Shown: positions 21,501 to 33,601, counted from the stretch's first letter. The stretch: 64,000 nt of DNA from Phytophthora hibernalis (GCA_012656075.1 JAAKBF010000151.1:806001-870000), one strand, 5' to 3'. Numbers and translations are program-made. Notes: generated by a model from the sequence alone, not told the origin.

Positions 21501-22412
21501 CAAAGCGCAATTTCATGCTTTGGCATGTCTGGCGCTCCTGAAGTACTGTACATGCACATGATTGTACCGAACGTATCCGGGTGAAGCCAAAAGGTGGTCG
21601 ACGGGAATTGAGCCACCGCAATAAAGAAGGATATTTGCTCGATGTCGTCTCAATGGCAAGTATTTCTCTGAAAACGAGCTCACTTAACCGCCAAAGTACA
21701 GCATTTGCAGTAGAAGTTTTGGACTGAGCATCTATTTGGTGTGGCATTTGTGCGCTTGCAACACTCAGCAAAGATTCAAGAATTTGCAGCACAACTCTCA
21801 TCAAAAGCGAAATGCTCTGTAAGGCTTCAAGGGTTGTCGTTGCTTCCACTAATTCCAACACAGTTGAGAAGCTTACCAGCAGCATTTCAATTGCTTGGCG
21901 TCTGTGTTCTCGATCTCCAGGTGATGACTATCGTGGAAATCTTTGTACGTTACAACGAAGCATTCGCGTGTGTATCGAGAAATGCGAGGATGAAGTCTCC
22001 AGAGAAGATATTCACCAAGGCTTGGCTGAGAATTGGACAGGGCTTGTCGACAAGCTCCTCTGACACGAACGAGACGCCAAAACGGACGCAACCAACACGC
22101 ACGTATTTGCGCACGTACTTCGCCAACTCTTAGACAGCTATGTCCCTCACCAGCTCTGCGGAATTGTAATTCGAGTTTTTACGCAGGGTTCCAAGAGTAA
22201 CATGATATTCCTCTCGGGATTGCCAGCACACACCCAAAGTGATGGCAGTCTTGGCCGAGAACTCGATGGCTGTAATGGCAAAAGTGCGCAATTATCTCTC
22301 ACACACTGAAAGAGACGTCCATCCTTTCATCGATCGGCCACAATGCAGTGAATATTATCAGACTTTGTCCTGAAACACTATTAGGTGTTGGGAGAATGGA
22401 CATTCGTGGCAT
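18600..22412 (-). CDS. Large EF-hand protein, unrecognised family, broken or multi-exon
   Basis: Minus-strand coding segments follow each other in different frames: 22412-21960, 21885-21403, 21616-20522, 20340-19906, 19844-19473, 19417-19001 and possibly on to about 18600. A plausible start is the ATG at 22412 (MPRMSILPTP). The long central part is helical and Leu-rich, compatible with ARM/HEAT-like repeats, but no family was recognised. Near the C-terminus an EF-hand loop (KYDVDGDG, about 19213-19230) and a second degenerate one (EKDTSGQG) indicate calcium binding. An in-frame TAA occurs near 22137 and several one-base breaks exist. Exact exon borders were not resolved. Confidence 0.4.
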
Positions 22413-22650
22413 TGAGGTACAATTGTCGTGCTCGTAAATTATTTTCCTTGCGAAAAATTAATTCTTACTCTCTATGAAGACGTACACAGCAGAAAACGGA
22501 AAATTCCACTCCACCACCGTACAGTCTTCCGATCGCTTTCACTCTTGTCTTAGACCTAAACTGGCACACGACACTCGCGAGTGCGGGCGGCACAGGATGC
22601 CGAGACTTCGGGCGGTTTCACGTGACTTTTTGGGGATGGACGCCTATTAA

Positions 22651-22660
22651 CCCTTTCGCG
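22651..22660 (+). repeat. Left terminal inverted repeat of piggyBac element
   Basis: CCCTTTCGCG directly follows TTAA and is the exact reverse complement of the right terminus at 28163-28172. Confidence 0.85.
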
Positions 22661-22719
22661 ATAAAAGGGTACATTTTTTGCCCTTTAAGCATGTTTGCAC
22701 GCACCTCTTCCTGTGCGCC

Positions 22720-23826
22720 ATGCGCACCAACTTTCTTGATTGGGAAGATAAGCAGTTTGTACAGATTGCGCTCGAGTTCGAGAAGGAAGGCATCCGGGCG
22801 ACATGAAAGTACGTGGCGAGGCGAATGGCAAAGTCCAAGCGGACAGCTAGCGAGCTCAGATGCGCCTCGCAGCCCTCAAGCGGACGTATGGCAAGGTGAT
22901 ATAGGACCCCCGCGTTGCTTCTTCAGCGCGCCAGTGGCAGGGCGGCACTTGGTGCTATCGAGCGGTTGTCCATCTTGGGGTGCTAGCCAGCGCTCACTGA
23001 CCTCCCTCCCGCCGCCGCCAGCAACGACAACAGCGCTTCCGACGCCCCCACAGCCGCCAGCAAGATCACCAGCGGTGCTGACGGCGGTGCCGACGCCAGC
23101 ACGATTATCCGCGGCGCTGACGCCTTCGTCAACGAAGACACCAGTGGGGCTGACGCCAAGCCGGAGATTGACCAGTGCAGCGGAGTCTGTGAGCAATGGG
23201 CAGGTAGCCGGAGCGCTGGCGGTGCAGTCCGTTACATTGCTCACGGTACGACCGCTTACAGCACGCTGGCTACCATCTTCAGAGACATCACGGCGAGTGA
23301 CATTCGCCAGGAATCGGGGAGGACCCAAAACAACGCGGGTGAGGTTCTGCCGCAGGGTGTCGCTGCGATGATTGCCGCGATGGAGCCACTGGGCGAAGAC
23401 GACGTGTTCATGGACGTCGGTGCCGGGAAAGGCAATGTATTGGTGCAGGTGGCGCTAACAACAAAGGTGAGTAGGTGCCTCGGTATTGAGGTACGCGATG
23501 ATCTTTGCTCACTTGCCGAACGACATTTGCGTCGCCACGCTGCCTACCCGCTCCTGAACAAAGTGATCGTGGTGGCAGCGGATGTGCGCGAAGTGCTGCT
23601 TTCTACTCAAGCTCCAATGTCTGAAGCTACACTTATCTTCGCCAATTACTTCCTATTTGAGGAAGCGGCGAAACTTTTCTTAGCCCGAGAGTTACGCGCA
23701 ATGCCGAAAGAGCGCTTCGTTGCATCAACTTCTCGGTTTTGTTCAAGGCACCGAACGCGGTGCTCACAACCATTTTGCGTTAATTGGAAGCTATCACACG
23801 AACTAAAGGTAGAATGTCAGATTTAA
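22720..23826 (+). pseudogene. SANT/Myb plus DOT1-like histone methyltransferase (transposon cargo)
   Basis: The ATG at 22720 opens a SANT/Myb-like DNA-binding segment (WEDKQFVQIALEFEKEG, then KYVARRMAKSKRTASELR). A TGA at 22804-22806 replaces what is normally a core Trp in such domains, a frame break follows near 22860, and a TAG stands at 22984. A disordered Ala/Asp/Ser-rich linker leads to a methyltransferase domain open from 22987 to 23826: motif I DVFMDVGAGKGNVLVQVA (about 23401-23454), an acidic ribose-contacting site in GIEVRDD, and ANYFLFEE, the NxF motif of DOT1 enzymes. The family methylates histone H3 Lys79. The catalytic domain is intact but the N-terminus is broken in this copy. 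It is convergent with the transposase. Confidence 0.7.
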
Positions 23827-23929
23827 CGTCTATTTACATTTACGTGAAGTCTTGAATATGGTCTACAGTCTTGATCTATTTAAACATCCACACCATGACG
23901 TGCGTCGGCTCGGGCTACATATACTTGGC

Positions 23930-24310
23930 CACCACGTTCACATCAGGGTCCGTACGCAGATCGCCGCCCAGTCACTGCGAGCGTACGTAGCTCCACTACG
24001 TCCAGGACAGGGTCCGGATGCCGCGCGTCGCCAAGTCGCTGCGAGTATCCGGCAGCATCTCGGTCGCCTTCCACGCCAAGGTCCTTCCGCAGCTCGCCGC
24101 CACGTCCACGCCAGGGTCCGACGGCGGACTTTCTGCCGCCAAGTCGTTGAGAGTGCCGCCACGCGTCACCAATTCGCTGCCATCTTCCTCAGCTCCGACA
24201 CGTCCACGACAGGGTCCGCTTGAAGCACGCCACCACGTGCACGCCGGGGTCCGGCGGCAGCTCACCGCCAGGTCGCTGCAACTGTCCGGATCTCGGCCAC
24301 AATGTCCAAG
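23930..24310. repeat. GC-rich degenerate tandem repeat between the two transposon genes
   Basis: A motif resembling CCACGCCAGGGTCCG recurs at irregular 35-100 base intervals (near 23945, 24003, 24070, 24108, 24205 and 24240) together with CGCCGCCA-type segments. Open frames on both strands here are by-products of the GC-rich repeat. Its position between the 3' ends of two convergent genes suggests a spacer or terminator-like region. Confidence 0.5.
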
Positions 24311-24597
24311 CCAGCAGTTATAAAAGAATTTGGCGCACGACAGCGGGCGTTGGGGTGGCCACCATAAACTGAGATAGAACGAATTTGCTAGTATCGGTGC
24401 CAGTAGCTGCGCTCTTTAGCTTACCGAGCAACGACCACCGGTGGATGTTCCCTTTCGCGGTGAAGACTTTCTGGGAAAACAAAACTTGTGGAATTTATCC
24501 CAGCAAGTCAACGCCTGCTGTGGGCACATCCAGGTCGCTGGCGGCTGTTCGTTAACTTCTCGGCATAGACACACACCGTGTGTCAGTCAGTATGTCG

Positions 24598-27364
24598 TCA
24601 CCTCTGTCGGATAGCGGTCTTCCCATCTACAAAAATACACCGACGTCGTTTCCTACTCTTCTTATCGTCCATTTGCTTATATGCAACTGCCGTGCACTGC
24701 CGGAGAAGACTGTTGGCGCCCGGGGTCGACCGACGAGTGGGTGGAACGCAGGAATCTCCACCATCACCGACGCCCAAATGTTGGTCTACCAACCGTGCTG
24801 CATAGATCATACTCCCTATCTTGGAGCTTCGACCCACTTGCCGTTCATGAGTTCACTAGCTAAATTCATAACAAATTGTCGGTGCGGATCACGCGCGGTT
24901 GGATCGGGTCTTGCCACTCGGCTCGTCAAGTACGCGTTCGACCGTGCAATGTCTATCATGGCTAGAGCAAGTTTTTTTGCCATCTTTTGGAAGAATGACC
25001 GTCTGCAATGGAAACTCTGCCTCGGAACTGGTCCAATCTGCCCATGCCTTTCATGTTCTGATTGTATTCACCTATGCATCTTGGTGCTGCAAACGCAGTC
25101 GACGCATTGCCAACCATCCTAGTGACAGGTGAGATCGTTGATACGTCAGCGTTTTACACCATCTTGACGACGTCCCCGTCGCACCAGGAGGCACCAATAC
25201 TACTAAAATCGCGTGAGATGGCCTGGCGGTATCGCCGCGAGTAGATTTGGTCTCATCGAGGATCATGTGGCGGGGAAATTCTTGCTGTTAGATTTGATGG
25301 TACCCCGAGCGTACAGACCTTTGAGCTCGAGCTCTTGAAAAAGTTGGACTGAGGTGTACTAGTTGTCCATATTGACGAAGCGTTTGGTGCCGAACAATGG
25401 TCTAATGATCTCCAGCACGTGCTGTCGAATCTTCGACACCCTATCAAATTCTTCCCGCAGCGACTGCGCTTCTTCACGCCCAACAACACCATCGAGTCGG
25501 TCTCCAACATCACACCTTTTACATTGCAACTTGTATTTGAGTGCAATCCAGGTAGATGAGTAGCATACAACGTAGAATCGGAAATGACATTTTCCAGTCG
25601 GCTTCATTGGATTGAATACATTCATATGCCTTCCTTGCCGAGACCTGCAGGCTACACTCGCTTCGTCCAGAGCCACATTCCTCCCAACCTTGATGTATAG
25701 TCCGCCATTGACTTTCAGTAAATTCAACAGAGGTCGTATACGGGCTGCAGCTTCGCGATGCAGCGTGGTTGGCGACGCATTGAAACTGAGACAGCACCGC
25801 AGCAGTTTGTACCGATTGAGTGTCATCACACAATCCAGCGAGGTTGAGCTGCCGCCAAATATCATATCTTCTGGTTGTTGGCCCCAGTAGTTTGCATACT
25901 CTCCTTTGTCGCTCAACTCCATGTAGTACAAGATGCCTAGGAAAGCCATCAGCTCCGTGAGAGTGAATGGAGTCGAAACCTTGATTTCGAAACTTACAGC
26001 GTATTTGTTCGTCTCGAACATCACTTGACGCCAGTAGTACTGAGGCAAGTAGAAAAATCTGGAGGAGGTCGAGTGTTCAAACAGGTGCCTCTATTCTGGC
26101 AACAGTGTCGTCGTCGTAGAGCCGTCAGCGCGCTGGTAGAGGTCGCCCGGTGCATCAACTTCTCCTGTAGGTTCAAATCGCATGCTTAGCTTCGATCTCT
26201 TCCAAACTAGTTGGAAGCAAAATACCAGGATCGAATTCTTAGTAATTGTCCGCAACTTGAAGGTCGTCATTATCATCTACGTCTATATCGTCGTCAGCGT
26301 CACCCGTATCCAACTCTTGCCAGTCGAGGTTGTCCTTCAGCCGGATGATAGATTCGTAATTCTCTATACCACGTTGAACACAGCCGACGCTGGCATTCTC
26401 CACAAGGTTCTGGAACTGGCTTTCAAGCCAGCGAATTTCAACCAGTGAAGCATGCTTGCCTCGCATCGGCCGTCGACAAGTACGTCCAACAACGTATGCT
26501 GTTCCGATAGGGTGATAGAGTTTGGATTTCATCCAACCCTCTCGCTGCGGTGTGAATGCCACCAGCTTGTCGACATACACGTGCTGCAGCATCACTGGGG
26601 TGTCCTTGTCGCTGACGTCCGACGGGACGAGTCAGGCGATAGGAGAGTTGTGTCCGCGTTGACTTGTGTCGACCCAGCATCTACACTTGTCTCCCCAGTG
26701 TCGTCTTCTAATACAACGTTTGTCATTAAAAACACATGGTGAACATTCAGAACGCACGCAACAACGATAAAGCACCTCACCTTTCGCGACGCCACGGCCA
26801 CGACCACTGCTGCGACTTGCACTGTGTCCACGTCCTTGTCCGGCTCCAGCTTGTTGGACTGCTGCAGGATCGTACCCTACTTGATCACGCGCTTGTTGTC
26901 GCGTATCACTCGTGTCTCCGCCGTAGCTCACTTCTCGTTCATCATCTTGGTCGCCTCCGCCGCCGCGTGTTACTTGTTCGCGGCCTTGTTCCGTGTCACT
27001 GCCGTTCATGTCGGCTGCTGCAGCCGCTGGAACAACGTGGTTAGCACACTTGCACTAACTCAATATCATTAATCACCTTACCGGTCGCTTGAGCAGCATA
27101 TTGGAGGACGGCAACCTGGCCAATATGAATGTCGACATCTTCCTCGCCGTCTGGGTCGCCTTCAGGCCGAATATAGCGGTACCGAGGATCCAAACTTCGC
27201 CTGGGAGGCGGTTTTGAGTGCCATCCTGCGCGTCGCATCCACGCCCACGCAACGTTGAAGGCAACAACACCTCCGAGCTCGCTTACAGCAGGCCCCGAGC
27301 GAGACGACCGTTGCCGTTTTGCGGTGCTTCCGTCGTCCGCTCCCTCCAGCGCCCACTTTGGCAT
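24598..27364 (-). pseudogene. piggyBac transposase (DDE_Tnp_1_7), introns and breaks
   Basis: The likely start is the ATG at 27364 (MPKWALEGADD). An acidic, Gly/Arg-rich N-terminal region spans two or three exons (27364-27080, 27009-26750, 26595-26240). The transposase core (26048-25359) shows the piggyBac pattern NVALDEASVACRSRQGRHMN for the first catalytic Asp and FVNMDN for the second. It continues in another frame through DVVKMV and YNQNMKG, LDQFRGR, then the MIDIARSNAYL helix and a C-terminal Lys/Arg-rich cysteine-poor tail ending at 24598. Breaks include a stop after FVNMDN, a TAA near 25156 and a slip at a seven-A run near 24973. This copy is probably not autonomous. Confidence 0.8.
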
Positions 27365-27419
27365 TCTCCGTCGGAAGAAAATTCTGTGGTGTGGACTGAG
27401 AGTGGTGGCGAATCATGTC

Positions 27420-28162
27420 ACATCAAAATAAATGAAAAGGGGTATGATTTGATACAAAATTATGTCTTTTAAATAACTGATATCAATCTGTTTGGAAAGG
27501 TATAAAATTTACAAGTTCGCGCCGGGATCTTGTGATGAGCAATGCAGTACTCAGCATAGTAAGATAAAGACAATTAAACCTACCTGTGTTTATCACGAGC
27601 GCAGGAACAGACGGGCATACAATTGGACAATTATATACATACAAGAGCCCAACATCCAGTTGAAAGTCCGTCGAAGATCGTCCCACACTCATTCCTCTGC
27701 CAACTTGCCGTAACAGCTACTCCTGGTCCATTTATATACTAAATTTGCTGTACCGGCCTACTGTTCTAACTCAGCACTATTTACGCGTCGGCTAGCTCCG
27801 GGTATTGGTGACGCGCACTCGTACACAGCGTCAACCAGGCGCGTCATCGTGCGGAGACGAGGCCGCCGAGTTAAACTACGAAGATGCTGATTTCTTACCT
27901 TATAAATTACGTTGTGTTTCAACCAATGAACGTCGACTTCGTCCAGTCGCCACAACAAAAGAACATATTAGTCAATCCGCTGTGTCCTAAAGAACTAAGC
28001 TTTCTGTGCCTTTTAGGTCGCCCGTCTTTCTCTGTACTGCATCCGGGAGGATAGTGAACAGCACATGGGCCCCCGGCGAGTACCGTGAATTTAAGGGCGA
28101 TTTTTGTGCCCTTTTAGGACTGATGATCTTGACCTTGTAGAGTATACTTTAGGCAAGGGGCT
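27420..28162. other. Transposon right arm, non-coding
   Basis: No convincing gene between the transposase start and the right terminus. The last 90 bases hold subterminal inverted motifs (28091-28116) matching those of the left end. Confidence 0.5.
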
Positions 28163-28172
28163 CGCGAAAGGG
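28163..28172 (-). repeat. Right terminal inverted repeat of piggyBac element
   Basis: CGCGAAAGGG followed by TTAA; exact inverse of the left terminus at 22651-22660. Confidence 0.85.
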
Positions 28173-28559
28173 TTAATACTATGTCGGATCATAAGCAGAC
28201 AAAAGTCGCGCGTTGCACGAAGAAGTTTATCGATATCTTTACAAATAATAATAGGATTGGGGGCATCGGAAAGATGAGACGCAGGACAATTTTTCATGAG
28301 TTCATTTTTGTCATTTAACCCTTTGGGCTCATAACCGGCGACGTATGACCACTTGGCTTTTATGGCGGTGTCCACTCGTCGATGCAGATCTGGTTGGAAA
28401 CGACTTCTACACGATGTACTTTAGCAGAATGCCGCAGCGGGACTTGGTAGTGGAGGTGGGTGCCTGCGCTGCAAGCGGCAAATGCTGCAATGAACTATTG
28501 CACCACCTCCGCTTCCGCAACCCATATATATATATTAGGTATTTAGCGTGTCGCTGGCA

Positions 28560-28900
28560 ACGCAAGCTAATGGCCGTAGGCCATTGCTAAGGACGCAGGC
28601 GTGTGTGAGTGGTTGCTGCCGCTCACATGGCCGTTGCAGATGCAGTAATGCAGCACACTCAGCCGCATCAGGCAACTGCAGATGACAGTTAGGTACTGTC
28701 CAGTAGTGCGGCGCACTCAAACCGCAGCAGGCAGCTGCTGGTGGCAGTAGGAGCTCCGGTACAAAATGCAGTGCGTCGGCCGTTGAGCACCTCAGCCGTC
28801 ACTTCAACTCCCACTCCCACTCGCTCTCATCACAAGTATTGTTACCAGGCTGCACTGGGCTAGCCGGGCTGCATGAAAGAGACGCAGGGTTGAGAGCGTA
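28560..28900. repeat. Degenerate tandem repeats, possible LTR of the adjacent copia element
   Basis: Two units of about 55 bp (around 28638-28690 and 28693-28748) share CAGTARTGC, GCACTCA and GCAGGCARCTG blocks, with a weaker third copy to their left. They lie directly downstream of the copia polyprotein, where a 3' LTR is expected, but no second copy was found upstream, so the LTR assignment is tentative. Confidence 0.35.
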
Positions 28901-28917
28901 AGCCTTGATGACATACT

Positions 28918-31900
28918 CTAGTCCTTATCTTCCTCTTTGATGTCGATCTTTGCCGAACTTTGTTGTACTGGTAGAACCTTCATGTGATCACGAAATCGGC
29001 TGAACTTGTCGGTCCCGAGTGCCTTTGTCATGATTTCAGCCGTATTGTCGTTCACAGGTACATGACGTGTGCGCAGCTTGTCCTCTTCAACTAGGTGTCG
29101 TACGGCATGGTATTTGTTTGCTATGTGCTTGGTTCGTGAGTGTTTACCAGGTTGCCGTCAGAGATACAGTGCAGCTAGATTATCTCCACGTAGCAAGGGA
29201 ACGTTACGGCGACACCGCAACTCCTCGCACAAACCGACCACCCACAGGACGTCGCGGACGTCTTCATTCATGGCAATGTACTCGGCTTCAGTACTCAACT
29301 GGGCATTGATACCCTGCTTTCGAGATGCGTACGAGATCACGTTGCCATCCAGGTAAGTCACGTATGCTGACACTGACTTCGAATCGTCGGGGTTGTTCGC
29401 GAAGTCTGCGTCTGTAAAGACAGTAATACACACGTCATTTCCTGCGATGACGTCTATGTAAAACGCATAGTCCTTCGTCTGCAACATATAGCGTAATACT
29501 CGCTGGGTCTCCGCGTAATGACCTGGTGTGAAGTTCGCCAGGAACTTGCCCAGATGTCGCACGGCATGCGCAATACGCAATTCAGTGCACCAACAACTCG
29601 TGATATGGCAAATCGGCGTCCTTGGATAGCTTGTTGACCATCACTTTTGATTCACTGGTTGCTTGGGAGCCCAGCTACCATGGATATTCTCCATGTGAAA
29701 CTCCTTCATCTTCGCTTCGATGGACGAACGCTGGCTGTATTCGATTTGGTTGTGGGCGCTGCCCAATGTAGTCTCGATGTCGAGAAGGAACTTCACTTCA
29801 CCCATGCTTGTAAGGATTAACTTGTCCCCAAGCTGCGCAGCAACTTCATCGCACAGGGCCTGAGGCTCCATCAACAGCAGGTCGTCGACGTAGACAGTCA
29901 GAAGCATGACGATTTCGTCGTCTTTGTACATGACGTACAAGCCATTGTCACTGTCTAGCCGAGTGAATCCGATCGTTCGCAGGAAGTCAAGGTCTTGTTC
30001 TACACCGCTGGTGTTTGTTTGAGACCGTGAGAGATTTGATGATCTCACACACCATGTCTCCATTTGGACTACCTTCGTCCGTCCCACAGGAATCTATGAA
30101 AATCAGCTCTTCCAACAAGCCGTACAGGAAAGCCGTCTTCACATCATACTGCAGTACACACCATCCTCGCTTTCGACCGTACAGGATCGCTTATCGTCTC
30201 AAATCGAATGACCGGTGCATATGTATCCACATAATCGATTCCAAATTTCTGGTTGAAGGCGTGGATAACCAAGCGGGATTTGAACCGCTTGATTTTGCCC
30301 ATGGCATCGTGCTTGACAGCGACTTGTGATAACCGTTTGGTGCTTAGCCTTCGCAAATAACACAAGTTTCCATGTGCCATGCTGTCGTAGTGATGTTAGT
30401 TCGTCATCCATGACAGCTTGTCACTCAGCCCACTGTTCACTTGCTTTGGCTTGCTTGTATGTAGTTGGTATCTTGATGTCTGCCACCGTGTTCATGACAG
30501 AACCCACCACATACTCGCTCAGGTGAGCCGGTGTCTTTCTCACACGGCGAGAAACTCCAGCCCACGGTGCTACGGAAGCTGACACCTTCTTCGGTGGTTC
30601 ATAGTCATCGCTGGACCCACTCACACCTTTTCGCCTGCGCTTCGGCTTCCTCACCGATGTCCGCGGGACTGTCGGGCTTAGGGATCGAGACGCGCTGGTC
30701 GATTTCTGCACAATGGGCGCCGAGATTGACTGTGCTTCAGGTGACTGGGCTCCCACTGGATCAATGCACATGTTCAACGTTACCTCCGGCTGCAAGCCTC
30801 GTGGAAGAGGCGCTGCAGGAAATCCTGGTGCTAAGCCACCTTCAGGATATGCGAGTCTGGATCGATGAAGCAATGGGAACAATCGAAATATCCGCAGGAA
30901 GAATCACCATGCTGGTACATGTCAAGAGTAGTTGTCTCATGTACGTCTGAGCCATCGTAATCTTCTCATGAAAATACACATTGCCGCTGCGCCTCGTGAA
31001 GCCCTCACATTTCCTTAAATCCATCAGCTTGTACCCTTTTGTGTTGTTGCTGTACCCGAGTAGCAAGCTCAACTCTGCGCGTGGCTCTAGCTTGGTCCGA
31101 GTAACACGGGATTCAAGAGGCACGTGCGTGTGCACAATGCACCCCCAAGTTCGCAGGTGATGCAGCATCGGTAGCTTGGCATACAGTACTTCGTACGGGA
31201 CTTGCCCTGCAATGGCTTTGTCGGCAATAGATTCAGTGTATCGACCACGTGGAGGAGAGCCTCTCCCCACAGCATATTGGTCTGGTTAGTTGCATGCAGC
31301 AACGCTCGAAGCCTAGACAGCACCATGCCATTGGCAGCTCAACCAATTCATTCTCCTCAGGAGAGTAGGCATTCGTAAACTGCTGCGCAATTCTACGACG
31401 TTCACAAAATGCTTGAAGGTCAGCTCCCTTGAATTCGCCACCCTGATCTGAATGCAGGTTGACTACGCTATAGCTCTGGCTTCGAAACTCATTCATCAGG
31501 CAGCGAATTAGATTCATCAACAGGAGGGCTGCCTCATATTTAATAGTAAGCAGGAAGCACCACTTGTAACGTGTTGCCTCGTCCACCACCAACATTAACT
31601 GCTTGGCACCGATGGCAGTGTTTTGATTGATTGAGCACAAATCCACTGAGAGCTTCTCTAGTGGGCGCCGTTTCCGCTCTGGATCACGCTTGTAAGTCGC
31701 TCGTTTAAGTTTAGCTGAAATACAGGGAACACATTCATACGACAAAAGATCCTTCATGTTGAACTTCAGGCTAAAGTCAGTCTTGCCGCTGGCAAGCTTC
31801 TCAATCCAATCCATACTGGCATGGTCCAAGCGGTTGTGCAGCTGCATCATCGCATCCTTACAGCAGCAAACAGGTGCAGCTAACGACGGCAGCGCATATG

Positions 31901-31955
31901 ATACAGCAGATCGTATTTCTCGAACTTGAGCTTCAAGCCTCCATTGATCGGCCAC
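28918..31955 (-). pseudogene. Ty1/copia polyprotein (integrase, reverse transcriptase, RNase H), broken
   Basis: Reading from 31955 downward: a GAG-pre-integrase segment (MQLHNRLDHASMDWIEKLAS), the integrase core with VDEATRYKW and HSDQGGEF, then a Ser/Pro-rich linker (about 30880-30420), the reverse transcriptase start DYVDTYAPVIRFETI, the catalytic YVDD near 29881-29892, and RNase H with CITVFTDADFANNPDDSKS and LSTEAEYIA (29580-29158). A TAG at 28918-28920 ends the frame. At least four frame breaks are present. Gag and protease upstream of 31955 were not found, so the copy is 5' truncated as well as decayed. Domain order is typical of copia (IN before RT). Confidence 0.85.
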
Positions 31956-32278
31956 GCAGTGGCTTGATCTGTAGGATAAGTCTTTTCATTACAGAATACC
32001 TAGCCCCTGGTGAGCTCCCTTAGAAGATCTACCAATCGCTGTACACCAGTTTGAGTTAAACTCAAGTTTTGCCAATCGTAGGTTTATTCAGTGCCAACTT
32101 TTTCTAAAAATTCCGGAATAGGTACTGTAATGCCCAATACTGATGTCAAGTATAATGTTATATTACACAATACGTGCTATTTGGTGCGGATGTTTCATTT
32201 CTTCAAAAATATTCTCAGCCTGAAGTCTCTGGCGACAACAGCAGAACCAATTTCTGACTATTTGATGCATCCGTCATC

Positions 32279-33601
32279 ATGCAGCACGCAGCACGTGGAC
32301 TCGACACCCCTGCGCGGACCATGGGCCAGGAGCTGGCCGCAGAAAAACTGTTTGGGAAGTTCTTTCATTCAACAGGACTCACGTCGGCTACGCTAGATGG
32401 AAGGCATACTGTGCTTTCTTCAGGGACTAGTTTGCCGACCCTGAATTTTTACTCGTTGCTAGCAGCTTTCTCAATTTTCTTACAAATCAAGAAGAGCGCA
32501 AGAGCTCGCTCAGGCGATAGTCTACTGGCGAAATCAACCGCGTTGGGCTATTTCTCTCAATCTCTCAATATGCTACGTAATCGTTATCAGATTTTGCTTT
32601 CCGACTCACAGCGGATTGCGAAGATCCGCGACAAAAATGGCTGCCAATATTGAAGAACGCAATTTACGAACAAACATGCACACGAACGACGCCCCAGGAT
32701 GTATTGTCAATGATATGTGTATATACGTTGATCATTTAACGGTACACGCAGCGGTGGCTACAAGACTCGAGGCAATCGATGATACTGCACTCATGAACAT
32801 GATGTGGAACACGTTCGGTCGAGCGATTGACACCTGCTTCGTCCGCAAGCAGCAGCTCTCGATGGCTGCATCTGGTGAGCTATTCATTCACATCGCGTAC
32901 ATCAAGACTTCTGTGGTGCAGGGTTTGTAGATCTTCAAGTCCCCCGAGCGGTGGCAGCAATGCGTGTCCCACGCTTTTGGCTTGCTCTTCGTATGCTACG
33001 ACGAACCTTCTGAGTACCTGTTCCCGCTGCGCGGTCTCTGACTTGCCAGGAGGGAAAAATTACACACTAGAAGAGGCAATCGTTTACTGGGAGAGCTTAC
33101 AGCACACAGAAGATTCAACCACACAACCACCACCAAAGAGAGAGCGAACACGGCCAAATGTGGCTAGCTACATCACAGAAGTCATTAGAGTTACACAAGC
33201 AGAGATGGAGCCCGCCCTTCGGCACTCCCTCACGCTCAACATGACGAGTCACTCGCTACGCCGCGGCTCAGCAGTATATGCCAAAGCGTCGCCCAAGCTC
33301 GCGATCCAGTGGATCTCCATGCGTAGCTCTTGGCTGTTGGAGTCGTTAACCAAATCTTTTGCATATATAGGTACAACAACAAAAGAAGATCAGCGTGTTG
33401 GCAAGGTATGATGCACGTGACTTACCAGTAGTGAGGCCGACAATTCGTGCTCTGCAGGAGCGTCTGTCGGTAGTCGAGTTTGAGCAGCCCATAACGCTGC
33501 GTGGAGAGCTGTTTCGACACGTGCTTGGTCTCCCCGATGCGCGCTACAACGTTGCGGGCGACGTGGTCGATGCTGCGTTTGTGGCGCTATTGATGCGGTA
33601 G
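32279..33601 (+). pseudogene. Crypton tyrosine recombinase
   Basis: Segments 32279-32653, 32616-32930, 32827-33411 and 33395-33601 read in succession as one protein. The C-terminal part has the tyrosine-recombinase motif TSHSLRRGSAVYAKASPKLA (Arg-containing box II) with AIQWISMRSSWLLESLTKSF and a Tyr in FAYIGTT, as in Cryptons, which are known from Phytophthora and other oomycetes. These elements move with a YR enzyme and carry no reverse transcriptase. A stop at about 32928 and several frame shifts mark this copy as dead. Confidence 0.65.

Larger units (their letters stand above)
22647..28176. mobile_element. piggyBac element carrying a SANT-DOT1 methyltransferase gene
   Basis: The 5,522-bp element (22651-28172) is bounded by perfect inverted CCCTTTCGCG termini, each flanked by the piggyBac target TTAA (22647-22650 and 28173-28176). 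Subterminal inverted motifs of the form TAAAAGGGnACA...GCCCTT lie at 22662-22690 and, inverted, at 28091-28116. Inside are two convergent genes: a methyltransferase starting 70 bp from the left end, and the transposase on the minus strand. The methyltransferase lies wholly between the TIRs, so it is cargo of the element and not flanking host DNA. Confidence 0.85.

Noticed and set aside
22622..23371. 250-codon plus-strand frame overlapping the SANT-DOT1 gene
   Set aside because: Pro/Ser/Thr-rich shadow in another frame; the SANT and DOT1 motifs are in the frame of 22720 and 23368.
23852..24323. Three overlapping open frames in the GC-rich spacer
   Set aside because: Arg/Ala/His-rich products of a degenerate tandem repeat on both strands.
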